Positions 16,993 to 25,626 of a DNA stretch of 64,000 bases are shown here, piece by piece. The DNA lies in assembly GCA_005223045.1 (NCBI GenBank), contig NJBM01000004.1:62001-126000 (forward strand), written 5' to 3'. This DNA is from Planctomycetes bacterium B3_Pla. GTDB taxonomy: Bacteria > Planctomycetota > Phycisphaerae > Sedimentisphaerales > Anaerobacaceae. The stretch's first letter is position 1; every line of letters starts with the position of its first letter. A program made the translations under genes and the position numbers. Under the pieces are notes generated by a model that was not told the DNA's origin, ran no database searches, and worked only from the letters and a program-made list of their open reading frames with translations.

Positions 16993-19116
16993 CTACTGAA
17001 GAGCGGACAATACCGCCTGCGACCTGGCTCCGTCTTCAAGGTTTGTCTGAACGGACCAGTTGTCGGGTTTTCCTAAGCTCTTATATGTGTCGGATACTTG
17101 CTGATAGACTTCATCAGCCTGGTCTCTTGAAACCGGCGATTTGTCGCCTGCTACCGGATTGATTAAAGTGACACTCATCGGACAAAGCGCCTGATAGATA
17201 TGAGGAAGATCGAATCTCTCCAGCACGCCGGGCAGTATAATTTCATGTCGGTAAGCAGGGACTTTGGTTGTGACAATGTCCTCGAAAGTAAGCAATGGTT
17301 CCTCCAACACCATGCCCGCAATATTTCGCTCCAGAGCAGCGGCCACAGCCGCATAAGTCGCGCTAATTCCTCTGGCCCACACATAGACTTTTTTGTCGTC
17401 TCCGCCCGAGCGCGACAACCATTGAACTACAGTCCTAACGTCGGCTACCCTCTGGCCAAAAATTGGCTTGCCTGCAAGGAAGTCCCAGAATTTGCCTTCC
17501 ATACCAGGCGCTGTCTCGCCTGTGCCCCGAAGGTCAACGGCGAACAGTCTGCACCCTTTGTCGAGCAATATTCGCAGGATGATTTCTTCGTTGGCGAGCG
17601 TGCTCTTTCCCTTGTCATTAAGATAGACGATGATCGGTCCTGCCGCCTGCTTTTGTGGCGATTCGATCCACACGGCGGGTAGTACAATGCCTTTCTCCGG
17701 CTCGATGACTACGGGTGTCAGCTTCATGCCGGCTTTTGACCAAGAGGTCCCAACTTCCGCGGTGGGAATCTGAACAGAATCCTTCAGGCAGAGAACCTCT
17801 TTGATAGAAGCGTACAGGTCGCTTCTCGCTTTCCCGTGCCGGGGTCGATGAGCTTCAAGATATTCAAGCACCAAATCATGAGGCTTTCGGCAGTGAGGCT
17901 CGCGATAGACATTTCCCTTATCAGTGCACCATGTGTCTTCTTCTTTCTCGACGGGAAATTCTCCTTCCCAAAAATCGAAAACGTCGCCCCCCAGCCATTT
18001 CAACATCCACGAGTAGGCAACCTCCCGCTGTTCCTTGTTGTAGCCGTGCGGGGCTTTGACCATCGTGGTTTGAAATTTGTGCGGCGCCTCGTGTGCGGAA
18101 TAAGCTTTGTAGAGCCACGTGCTCAGCTCCCAGACTCCAGACGGAGGATTCAGGTTGTCATCTGTCGTGGCATTTATCAGCAGCGGCCCGGGAACATGGC
18201 AGAACAATGGATCGCCGCGCGGGTCTATCCCGGCTGCGAAAGCGCCGAAGAAAACCTGTTCGTGGTCGGTGCCGAGATTTGCGTGGACTCGGTGCGACCA
18301 GGTGCAGGGATTGCACGCCGGTACGGCAACAGTGATGCGAGGCTCAAAGGCAAGGACATACGTCGTCATCATGCCGCCGCCCGAGCAACCTGTGCAAGCG
18401 ATTCGTTTGGGATCAACCTCAGGCCGGGATACTAAGTAATCAACCGCCCGTATGACATCCCACGCCATGAAATTGAAGATGTGCGTCCCTGCCAGGAACG
18501 CCTGCGTGCCGACAATCTGATGCGCGTTGCCCGGCGGCTTGGAAACACGAGCGTAATCTTCTACTTGTCGTTCACCCTGACCGATACAGTCAACGACTAA
18601 TGCCACAAATCCTTTCCGAGCCTGAGCGATGGCTCGGCGTTGGACCTTCTCTGCTGCCTTGCCGGCAGGGGAGTGACCGATTACGTTAAGGACCGCCGGA
18701 CAGGGGCCGGAGTGGTTCTTCGGCAAATAGATGTTGGCGCTGACCAGAAAGTTGGGGCGGCTTTCAAATAGAATCTTCTCCAGCGTGTACTTGTCTCGAC
18801 TGATTCTACCGGTGACACGGGCCCGAAGCGGCGTGCGCTCGGGGAAGGAGCCTGTCCATGCTGCCATGGAATCCCGAATAAATGCGGCGTGCCGATCCCA
18901 GTCCTCCGTTGTTTTCAAACCGGACAGCAGCATGGCCCTTTTTGCGAACTGCTCGTCGATCATGGCGGTTAGATAATCGCTCATCATTGTATTGGCCGGT
19001 CGATCCAGGACTGTGAAATCCGTTGCTCTAAGAGATTTCCCGCCGAGCGCGCAGTTACACAAGCCCGCTATCATCGCCAATGTGATTATTATGATCTGTC
19101 TTGTTCTATCTATCAT
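16993..19116 (-). CDS. Secreted tandem alpha/beta-hydrolase, acetylxylan-esterase-like
   Basis: The start at ATG 19116 gives 707 residues with a signal peptide (MIDRTRQIIIITLAMIAGLCNC). Upstream codons run into the sulfatase gene and are not used. The first hydrolase domain has VLNVIGHSPAGK, a nucleophile elbow in RIACTGCSGGGMMTT, an acid-type TTDDNLNPP and a histidine in KAPHGYN: a complete catalytic triad. A second hydrolase-like half (AVDLRGTGETAPG, VYVWARGISATYAAVAAAL) has a poor elbow and is probably non-catalytic. The family includes acetylxylan and related carbohydrate esterases. The start overlaps the sulfatase stop by 11 bp, implying translational coupling; together they would remove acetyl and sulfate groups from the same glycan. 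Confidence 0.8.
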   Translation of the reverse strand: MIDRTRQIIIITLAMIAGLCNCALGGKSLRATDFTVLDRPANTMMSDYLTAMIDEQFAKRAMLLSGLKTTEDWDRHAAFIRDSMAAWTGSFPERTPLRARVTGRISRDKYTLEKILFESRPNFLVSANIYLPKNHSGPCPAVLNVIGHSPAGKAAEKVQRRAIAQARKGFVALVVDCIGQGERQVEDYARVSKPPGNAHQIVGTQAFLAGTHIFNFMAWDVIRAVDYLVSRPEVDPKRIACTGCSGGGMMTTYVLAFEPRITVAVPACNPCTWSHRVHANLGTDHEQVFFGAFAAGIDPRGDPLFCHVPGPLLINATTDDNLNPPSGVWELSTWLYKAYSAHEAPHKFQTTMVKAPHGYNKEQREVAYSWMLKWLGGDVFDFWEGEFPVEKEEDTWCTDKGNVYREPHCRKPHDLVLEYLEAHRPRHGKARSDLYASIKEVLCLKDSVQIPTAEVGTSWSKAGMKLTPVVIEPEKGIVLPAVWIESPQKQAAGPIIVYLNDKGKSTLANEEIILRILLDKGCRLFAVDLRGTGETAPGMEGKFWDFLAGKPIFGQRVADVRTVVQWLSRSGGDDKKVYVWARGISATYAAVAAALERNIAGMVLEEPLLTFEDIVTTKVPAYRHEIILPGVLERFDLPHIYQALCPMSVTLINPVAGDKSPVSRDQADEVYQQVSDTYKSLGKPDNWSVQTNLEDGARSQAVLSALQ

Positions 19117-20476
19117 CAGCAGATACCTTGGCCAAGAGTCGCTTAAGCTTATTGACACGATCCGAATGGCGTTGGACCATGTTGTTCTCTTCGTATGGAT
19201 CCGCGACCACGTCGTATAGCCCGATGGCCTTCTGCTGCTTGTCAACAATGAGCTTCCAGTCGCCTTGCCGAATCGCTTGTGCACCCGGTGTTCTCCAGTA
19301 GAGTGTTCGAGGCTCACCGTGAGCGGCATGGCTGCGGATCAACGGCCAAATGTCCTTTCCGTCCCATTTCAGGCTTGCCCTGAGCCTGTCGAACGGGTTG
19401 GCATCGGGGGAGTACCCCGCCATTTTGCAGAATGTGGGCATCCAATCGACAATGTGCATGGGCGCCAACATGCTTCCCGGCTCAAGCACACCTTTCCAGT
19501 TGGCCAGCGCAGGCACGCGAATTCCGCCTTCATAGACATCGCCTTTCCAGCCGCGCAGGGGTAGATTATTGCCCAAGACGGTGTGTGGCTTCTCGGCATA
19601 TCTGCCCTTATACTGCTTTTCGTCATGCCAGCTCTTCTGCCCGCCGTTGTCACTGACAAAGACGATCAGCGTATTCTCTCGGATCCCTCGGCGGTCCACG
19701 GCATCGACGATACGCCCGATCCCGGAATCCATGTGAGTTACGCTCGCGGCGTACCAGAGCCGGGATTGGTCCTTGATTTTTCCTTTGTATATCGAAGTCC
19801 ACTTCTGCGGTTCATCAAGTGGAAAGTGAGGTACACTGTAGGCGACGTAGATGAAAAACGGCTTGTCATGCTCGGACTCTACGACCCTGACGGCCTCATC
19901 CGTTATCAAATCCGTAGCATGGCCCTGTTCGGTCAGATACTGGTCGTTTCTGTGCCATGATTTAACGCCGGTCTTGTAGTGGTGGGTATAGGGATCGATC
20001 TGCCCGTGGAAGTAACCGTATGACGTGTCGAATCCGTACTTTAGAGGTGTGCATTCCGGCGGCGAACCCATGTGCCATTTGCCGCTTATGCTGGTTTCGT
20101 ATCCGCAACTGCGCAGGGCCAAAGGCAGAGTGACTGTGTCGTCATCGAATATCTTGCCGTAGGCCGGTGAAACTACGCCGTACCGGCTCGGGTAGCGGCC
20201 GGTCATCAGCCCGACACGAGTCGGAGTGCAGGTGGGCATCACGTAATGCCGCCCGAAGCGGACGCTTTGCTTAGCCAGCTTATCGAGATTGGGCGTTTGA
20301 ATCTCCGAGCCGTGGTAGCCTATATCAGCCCAACCCAAATCGTCGGCGATTATGAAGATAATGTTCGGCTTGCTCCGTTGGCTGGTTCCGGCCAGGCCGG
20401 GCACTAACGCCGCTCCGGCGCCGACGACTGCCGCCTTCAAGAATCCACGTCGATTCATGTGTTGCTTGTCCGTCAT
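19106..20476 (-). CDS. Tat-exported sulfatase
   Basis: This 456-residue formylglycine-dependent sulfatase has a twin-arginine leader (MNRRGFLKAAVVGAGAALVPG). The N-terminal metal-binding motif is NIIFIIADDLGWADIGYHG, and the activation motif CTPTR lies in MPTCTPTRVGLMTGRYPSR, where Cys is converted to formylglycine. GKWHMG and the late VFVSDNGGQ motif also match. The substrate is a sulfated sugar but cannot be specified. The start at 20476 has an AGGA ribosome-binding site; ATG 20458 is an alternative. The stretch NPFDRLRAS near residue 365 is encoded by a dispersed repeat (19370-19395) inserted in frame. The esterase gene overlaps the 3' end. Confidence 0.92.
   Translation of the reverse strand: MTDKQHMNRRGFLKAAVVGAGAALVPGLAGTSQRSKPNIIFIIADDLGWADIGYHGSEIQTPNLDKLAKQSVRFGRHYVMPTCTPTRVGLMTGRYPSRYGVVSPAYGKIFDDDTVTLPLALRSCGYETSISGKWHMGSPPECTPLKYGFDTSYGYFHGQIDPYTHHYKTGVKSWHRNDQYLTEQGHATDLITDEAVRVVESEHDKPFFIYVAYSVPHFPLDEPQKWTSIYKGKIKDQSRLWYAASVTHMDSGIGRIVDAVDRRGIRENTLIVFVSDNGGQKSWHDEKQYKGRYAEKPHTVLGNNLPLRGWKGDVYEGGIRVPALANWKGVLEPGSMLAPMHIVDWMPTFCKMAGYSPDANPFDRLRASLKWDGKDIWPLIRSHAAHGEPRTLYWRTPGAQAIRQGDWKLIVDKQQKAIGLYDVVADPYEENNMVQRHSDRVNKLKRLLAKVSADDR
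19370..19395. repeat. Dispersed repeat inside the sulfatase coding sequence
   Basis: The core GAGCCTGTCGAACGG with the flanking GCTTGCCCT belongs to a short element found in many bacterial genomes as TTCGACAGGCTCAGG on the other strand. A related copy lies at 63548-63572. Here it stays in frame and adds NPFDRLRAS to the protein. Confidence 0.5.
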
Positions 20477-20687
20477 GATTCAGTTCCTCTATCTACATCG
20501 TTTTAGTGCGGTTGACTTCTCCGTATTGAATTCCTGTGCCGCCATTATACATTTTCTTGACATTTGGGCAAATGTGCTTTATCATGCGTGACCGGAAGTA
20601 ACCAGAAGCGTTCTAATCGCGCTTGGCGCCGATGTCAATTGAACACAGTCTCTTGAAATAATCAGAAGAAGTTGGGAGGTTATAGAG

Positions 20688-21770
20688 ATGGCTGACAAAC
20701 TCACACGTCGTCAATTCATGCGGGACAGTGCAATCGCCGGTGCTGCCATCGGCGCTGGCATCGGATTTTCCGCCGGCGCAGCGGAGACCGGCAAGATTTT
20801 GAATTACAATCCTGATATGGAGTACCGCCGATGCGGCAGGACGGGTATGATGATTTCGGCCCTTTCTCTCGGCGGTCACTGGAAGCGCCTCGTCAAGATA
20901 ATAGGCGGCAGCGAGCCGGAGGGATGGATGACCACGGCTATCGACAATCCAAAGTTCCAGAAAAACCGTCACGATGTCGTCACCCGCTGCATCGAGCGCG
21001 GTATCAACTACGTGGACGCCTGCTGCCGGGAGGAAATTCTCGCTTACGCTAAAGCGCTCAAGGGCCGCCGGGACAAAATGTTCTTCGGCTATTCCTGGCA
21101 CATCCTGGAAAGCCGTTTCGAAGAATGGCGCTCGGCAAAGAAGCTACAACAGGGCCTCGACGAGGGGATGAAAGAAGCCGGCCTCGAATACGTCGATATC
21201 TGGAGGATTAGCCTGCTCACGGACAGCATCCGTCATACCGAGGCGGAAGTCGAAGAAGCGGTCAAGGCCCTCGATTGGGCAAAGAAGACCGGCCGTGCCC
21301 GCTTTATCGGTTTCTCTTCTCACCACAGACCTCACCTGAAGAAAATTATTGAAAAACACTCAGAGCAGATCGAGGTCATCCTGACACCGTACACAGCCAA
21401 CAGCAAGCTCGTTACGGATGAATCGGGGCTTTGGGCCACTTTGAAGAAGTACGACGTCGGCTGGTTCGGTATTAAACCGTTCGCCAGCAACTCTCTGTTC
21501 AGAGGCGACAGCTCACCGGACAGTCCGCACTTTGCGCAAGACAATAAAATCGCGCGTCTGGCTCTGCGCCGCATCCTCTGCAACCCAGCCATAACGGCGC
21601 CGATCGCGGGGCTTATCAGCGTCCAGCAGGTGGACAATGCCGCCCTGGCCGTTAAGGAACGCCGCGAGCTTGACGTCAAGGAAAGAGCGGAACTCGACGA
21701 AGCCGCCGAGCGCGCCTGGGCTTCGCTGCCGCCCAACTATCAGTGGCTCAAGAACTGGGAATACGTGTGA
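20688..21770 (+). CDS. Tat-exported aldo/keto-reductase-like protein with altered catalytic tetrad
   Basis: This 360-residue protein has a twin-arginine leader (TRRQFMRDSAIAGAAIGAGI) and the ribosome-binding site GGGAGG. The fold motifs are YRRCGRTGMMISALSLGG at the start, GINYVDA with the conserved Asp, LEYVDIW, and GRARFIGFSSHH. In ordinary aldo/keto reductases the Asp is followed by Tyr, then Lys in a TK motif, then His. Here those positions read ACCREE, FFGYS and DIWRIS, so Tyr, Lys and His appear replaced. A late LICxP-type NADP region is only weakly recognisable. The GTGA overlap with the next gene (cytochrome lipoprotein) implies translational coupling. An extracytoplasmic redox or binding role is inferred. 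Confidence 0.8.
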   Translation: MADKLTRRQFMRDSAIAGAAIGAGIGFSAGAAETGKILNYNPDMEYRRCGRTGMMISALSLGGHWKRLVKIIGGSEPEGWMTTAIDNPKFQKNRHDVVTRCIERGINYVDACCREEILAYAKALKGRRDKMFFGYSWHILESRFEEWRSAKKLQQGLDEGMKEAGLEYVDIWRISLLTDSIRHTEAEVEEAVKALDWAKKTGRARFIGFSSHHRPHLKKIIEKHSEQIEVILTPYTANSKLVTDESGLWATLKKYDVGWFGIKPFASNSLFRGDSSPDSPHFAQDNKIARLALRRILCNPAITAPIAGLISVQQVDNAALAVKERRELDVKERAELDEAAERAWASLPPNYQWLKNWEYV

Positions 21771-22540
21771 GAAAATCAACAATCCGAATTGTGCTCCTGG
21801 TGCTTGCTATTGTAACGCTTCTAAGTTGCACATCTTCGAATCGTAGGGTGGGCTTTAGCCCACCGATCAAAGAGGTGGGGCAAGCCCCACCCTACGGTTC
21901 TGATCTTGACGTTGCACCCGTCGCCGAAGGCGGGACTCAAACCACAGAAGGACCTCCGCCGCTTGTAGTCGATACAAGTGCTCCGCTGCTGCTTGACGAA
22001 CCAACCGAAGAGGAGAAAGCTTCTGCCGCTGCTGCCACCGAGGCTGCTGCCGAGAATATGGCCTGCTTTGTATGTCATGCCAACTACAGGGACGAATTTA
22101 TCGCTCAGCGCCACGCGAAGGCCGACATCGGCTGCGTCAATTGCCACGGCGATTCCTTCGCGCACCGAAACGACGAGAACAACACAACCCCTCCCGAGAC
22201 TATGTACCCGGCTGAGCAGATCGATCCTTTCTGTCAGGGGTGTCACTCCCGAAAGGGACGCCTTGCGGCGGACGCCCATGATATCCCGCCGAAGAAAATC
22301 ATCGCCCGCTGGATAGAGCAGAAGGTGAAAAAGCCCAATGCGACTTGCGAAGGTTGCCACAAAGAAGATGATGTCCCGCCCGAGAAGGTGGTGGCGCGCT
22401 GGAAAGAGCGAGATATCGGCAAGAGCGATCCCGCCAGGATCGTCTGTACGGACTGCCACGGCGAACATCGAATGGAAGTGCGCACCGTCGTTTGGGACAA
22501 GAAAAGCGGCAAGATCCTGCGCACAAACCGGGGAGATTAG
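21767..22540 (+). CDS. Five-heme cytochrome c lipoprotein
   Basis: GTG 21767 overlaps the previous stop in the four bases GTGA and gives 257 residues. The leader RKSTIRIVLLVLAIVTLLSC ends in the lipobox LLSC, so Cys21 would be lipidated. After a low-complexity linker rich in Ala, Glu and Pro, five CxxCH heme sites follow: CFVCH, CVNCH, CQGCH, CEGCH and CTDCH. Two DVPPEKVVARWKE-like repeats (IPPKKIIARWIE, VPPEKVVARWKE) lie between hemes. It would be a membrane-anchored periplasmic or outer-surface electron carrier. An inverted repeat at 21842-21896 is read in frame in the linker. Neighbours suggest it shuttles electrons for the AKR-like and PQQ-like proteins. Confidence 0.87.
   Translation: MRKSTIRIVLLVLAIVTLLSCTSSNRRVGFSPPIKEVGQAPPYGSDLDVAPVAEGGTQTTEGPPPLVVDTSAPLLLDEPTEEEKASAAAATEAAAENMACFVCHANYRDEFIAQRHAKADIGCVNCHGDSFAHRNDENNTTPPETMYPAEQIDPFCQGCHSRKGRLAADAHDIPPKKIIARWIEQKVKKPNATCEGCHKEDDVPPEKVVARWKERDIGKSDPARIVCTDCHGEHRMEVRTVVWDKKSGKILRTNRGD
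21842..21896. repeat. Inverted repeat read in frame within the cytochrome linker
   Basis: Arms CGTAGGGTGGGC (with TTTAGCCCACC) and GGTGGGGCAAGCC (with CCACCCTACG) form nested hairpins over 55 bp. The element encodes RRVGFSPP and VGQAPPYG in the linker after the lipobox. Such GTAGGGTGGG palindromes are widespread dispersed elements. Confidence 0.65.
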
Positions 22541-22566
22541 AGCTTTCCATGTAGAAAGGGAGAAAA

Positions 22567-25500
22567 ATGAAAAGACGGCTTTTTATCATCGTTCTGACCA
22601 TGCTTTGTCTCTCACAGACGCAAGCGAACGAGCGGGCAGGTTCAGTTCTCAAAGAAATCGGAGTGACGCGGGGCATTTGTGTCTTGCCCGGTGATACTGA
22701 TTGCGACCTGGCCATTGAGCTTGCGGGCAAAAGTGAACTGCTTTTCTACGTGCAGTTGCCGCGGGCGCGGGACGTCGCGAGAGCGTGCCGGGCAGCCGAC
22801 GAGGCGGGTCTCTTCGGGACGCAGATATTTATTGGAAAAGGATCGCTGACAAACCTGCACCTGGCCGGCAACATAGCCGATGTGGTCGTCGTAGTGGATA
22901 ACACGTCCAACGTTTCAGAGGCCGAGGCGTTGCGGGTTCTTCGCCCCGGCGGCAAGGCTTTGTTGGGAACCAAGATTCTCGTCAAGCCTTTTCCCGACGG
23001 CATGGATGACTGGAGCCATCCCTATCATGGTCCGGACAACAATCCGCTCTCGGAGGACCGCCTCATCCGCGCGCCATACATGACGCAGTTCCTTTCCGAT
23101 CCGCGCTATGGCCCGGCGCCTCAGTTGGCTGTCTCTGCCGGTGGGCGCGTGTTTAAGGCGTTCGGCCATGTCGCGTGGCACGAGCGGGAGGAGCCTTTTT
23201 TGAACACACTCGTGGCATTCAATGGCTTTAACGGCACGATTTTATGGAAACAGTCGCTGCCGGAAGGTCTCATGGTCCACCGCAACACGATGATAGCCAC
23301 GCCTGAGACGCTCTATCTGGGTGACGACAAATCCTGCAAACTCATCGATGCCGCGACTGGCCGGAGCAAAGGCGAAATCATTCCACCCGTGGACGTGGCC
23401 GGAGGTACTTTCTGGAAGTGGATGGCGATGCAAGACGGCGTTCTCTACGGTCTTCTCGGGGAAGCGGAGCAGACCGATGAGACGATGCGATGGAAGCGCC
23501 AGGCTCACGGTTGGCCCTGGACAGGTATATCCAAGGGCTACAACCAGCCCGAGCAGCCCTGGGGATTCGGCCAAAACCTGCTGGCAATCGATCCGGCGAC
23601 TAAAAAGGTGCTGTGGCGACACCACGAGGACGAGCCGATGGACGGCCGCGCTGTTTGCATGAAGAACGGACGGATATTTGCCTTTCGCTTCGGGACGTAC
23701 CTGACCTGTCTCGACTCGCGGAACGGCAACGTGCTGTGGCGCAAGACTAAGGACAACGCGCCCGAGTTGTTCGAGACGCTCGGCGAATACCTCACCCGTC
23801 AAAGCTGGCAGACAAACTGGCGCACGACGGTGTATCTGAAATGTAGTGACAAAGTGCTGTACTTCGCCGGCCCGCAAATTGGAAAACTGCTGGCGGTCTC
23901 CGCCGAAGACGGTTGCATCCTCTGGCAGCACCCGTACGACAACTTCCAGCTCATCATTCGAGACGACGGCCTGTACGCTATCAGCGGGCCGTGGGGGAAC
24001 AACCTCAGCAAGAAATTCGACCCTCTGACCGGAGAAATCCTGGCCGAGCTTCCGACCGGTCGCCGAGCGTGTACTCGTCCGACGGGCACTTCGGACAGCA
24101 TTTTGTTCCGGGCGATGGGTGGCTCCATACGGCTCGATCTGGACAGTGATCGTCCGCGGTGGCTGTCTCCCATGCGCCCTCCCTGTCACGATGGAGTGAC
24201 GGTTGCCAACGGCCTGCTGTACTGGTGGCCGTTTGCATGTGATTGCCAGCTCAGTCTCAATGGCCTGACCTGCCTTGGCCCGGCCGGCGATTTCGACTTC
24301 ACGCCGGATATCGCCGGGGCTGAGCGTCTCCAGAAAAGTCGAAGAGGAGTAACACCGGCCGAGGGGCTGAAAGCATCCGACGCCGACTGGCCCACTTTCA
24401 GGGCAAACAACCAGCGAACCGCCACGATCCAGACGGTCGTCCCCGAGAGCAGCAGCTTGCTTTGGCGGACGGAGTTGTCCGCTCCGGCAGACGCCCGACT
24501 CACGGCTCCTGTGGCGGTGGGCAACCTGGTCTTGCTGGCCGGCTCGGACGGAGTTGTTCGGGCTTTGGACAGCGACACAGGGCGCGAGCAATGGAAAGCC
24601 TACACGGGCGGCGAGATTCGTATCCCGCCGACCGTTTGGCAGGGTCGGGCGCTGGTAGGTTCCGGCGATGGTTGGGTGTACGCCTTCGAGGCCGCGACGG
24701 GCCGGCTCCTTTGGCGTTTTCGAGCCGCGCCGGTTGAACGCAAAATGCCGGTTTACGGCAAATTGCTCTCCACCTGGCCTGCTGCCAGCGGCGTTCTGGT
24801 GGAGGATGGGACCGCCTACGTTGCTGCCGGTCTTGTGAATTACGACGGGACCTATGTGTACGCCCTCGACCCGACAACTGGGAGCGTCAAATGGTGCAAT
24901 AACACGTCCGGGCACCTGGACCCCGAGGCCAAAACCGGCGTGAGCGTACAGGGACACCTGTTGCTCCACAAAGACAAGCTCTATCTGGCCGGGGGCAATG
25001 CCGTTTCACCTGCCGTTTATGACATCCGCGATGGCAAGTGTCTCAACAACCAGGTGCCTCTGGCGGGGTGCGAATCCACGAGTCCGCGCGGGTGGGAGCT
25101 TTTCCTGGTAGGCGACCGGATCATAGCCTGCGGTAAGCCCTTTTACACGCATCCGGACATTCCGGTGTACGACCACACGGTGACCAAAAAGCTGCTGCAT
25201 ACGTCCGCTAAGCGGCGAGATATCGTCTGGATAGACAATAACAGGTTGGCCTGCTATGAGCCGCTCGACAGGGATATTCTGAACCAATGCGTCACCGACG
25301 AGAAGATTCCACGGCACATAACACAGGCGTGGGGAGAATTCAAGGTCTCCGAGAAACCTTTATGGCAGTTTAGCTGTGCGGACAGCGTTGCTCTGGCGGT
25401 GACGAAGAACGCCGTCGTTATCGCCGACGTCTCGCGAGTCGCGGCGGTGGAGATAAGCAGCGGCAAACGCCTCTGGAGTCAAACACTGCCGTCTGCTCCC

Positions 25501-25626
25501 GTGCCGTGGGGCATGGCTGTGGACCGCGCCGGCCGTGTTGTCCTGAGTCTGGTTGACGGTCAGGTGGTCTCCATCGGTCGGCGACCGGAAACGGCGGCTA
25601 TACAGAGGATCGGATCAGGATTTTAG
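22567..25626 (+). CDS. Secreted PQQ-like beta-propeller protein with methyltransferase-like N-terminal domain
   Basis: This 1019-residue protein has a signal peptide (MKRRLFIIVLTMLCLSQTQA) and the ribosome-binding site AGAAAGGGAG. Residues about 25-145 resemble a Rossmann-type methyltransferase fold (GVTRGICVLPGD, IADVVVVVD, EALRVLRPGGKALL), but the glycine-rich SAM loop is not evident. The rest carries many propeller blade motifs of the type A-x-D-x-x-T-G-x-x-x-W: LLAIDPATKKVLWRH, LTCLDSRNGNVLWRK, VRALDSDTGREQWK, VYAFEAATGRLLWRF, VYALDPTTGSVKW. It lies 26 bp after the 5-heme lipoprotein, with which it probably forms a redox operon. It may be a PQQ dehydrogenase-like enzyme or a binding scaffold; the PQQ ligands cannot be confirmed. 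The 3' end overlaps the convergent sulfatase by 12 bp. Confidence 0.8.
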   Translation: MKRRLFIIVLTMLCLSQTQANERAGSVLKEIGVTRGICVLPGDTDCDLAIELAGKSELLFYVQLPRARDVARACRAADEAGLFGTQIFIGKGSLTNLHLAGNIADVVVVVDNTSNVSEAEALRVLRPGGKALLGTKILVKPFPDGMDDWSHPYHGPDNNPLSEDRLIRAPYMTQFLSDPRYGPAPQLAVSAGGRVFKAFGHVAWHEREEPFLNTLVAFNGFNGTILWKQSLPEGLMVHRNTMIATPETLYLGDDKSCKLIDAATGRSKGEIIPPVDVAGGTFWKWMAMQDGVLYGLLGEAEQTDETMRWKRQAHGWPWTGISKGYNQPEQPWGFGQNLLAIDPATKKVLWRHHEDEPMDGRAVCMKNGRIFAFRFGTYLTCLDSRNGNVLWRKTKDNAPELFETLGEYLTRQSWQTNWRTTVYLKCSDKVLYFAGPQIGKLLAVSAEDGCILWQHPYDNFQLIIRDDGLYAISGPWGNNLSKKFDPLTGEILAELPTGRRACTRPTGTSDSILFRAMGGSIRLDLDSDRPRWLSPMRPPCHDGVTVANGLLYWWPFACDCQLSLNGLTCLGPAGDFDFTPDIAGAERLQKSRRGVTPAEGLKASDADWPTFRANNQRTATIQTVVPESSSLLWRTELSAPADARLTAPVAVGNLVLLAGSDGVVRALDSDTGREQWKAYTGGEIRIPPTVWQGRALVGSGDGWVYAFEAATGRLLWRFRAAPVERKMPVYGKLLSTWPAASGVLVEDGTAYVAAGLVNYDGTYVYALDPTTGSVKWCNNTSGHLDPEAKTGVSVQGHLLLHKDKLYLAGGNAVSPAVYDIRDGKCLNNQVPLAGCESTSPRGWELFLVGDRIIACGKPFYTHPDIPVYDHTVTKKLLHTSAKRRDIVWIDNNRLACYEPLDRDILNQCVTDEKIPRHITQAWGEFKVSEKPLWQFSCADSVALAVTKNAVVIADVSRVAAVEISSGKRLWSQTLPSAPVPWGMAVDRAGRVVLSLVDGQVVSIGRRPETAAIQRIGSGF

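Noticed and set aside
23242..24969. Long minus-strand frame (575 codons) opposite the PQQ-like gene
   Set aside because: It mirrors the coding strand of a clear propeller gene and shows no domain signature.
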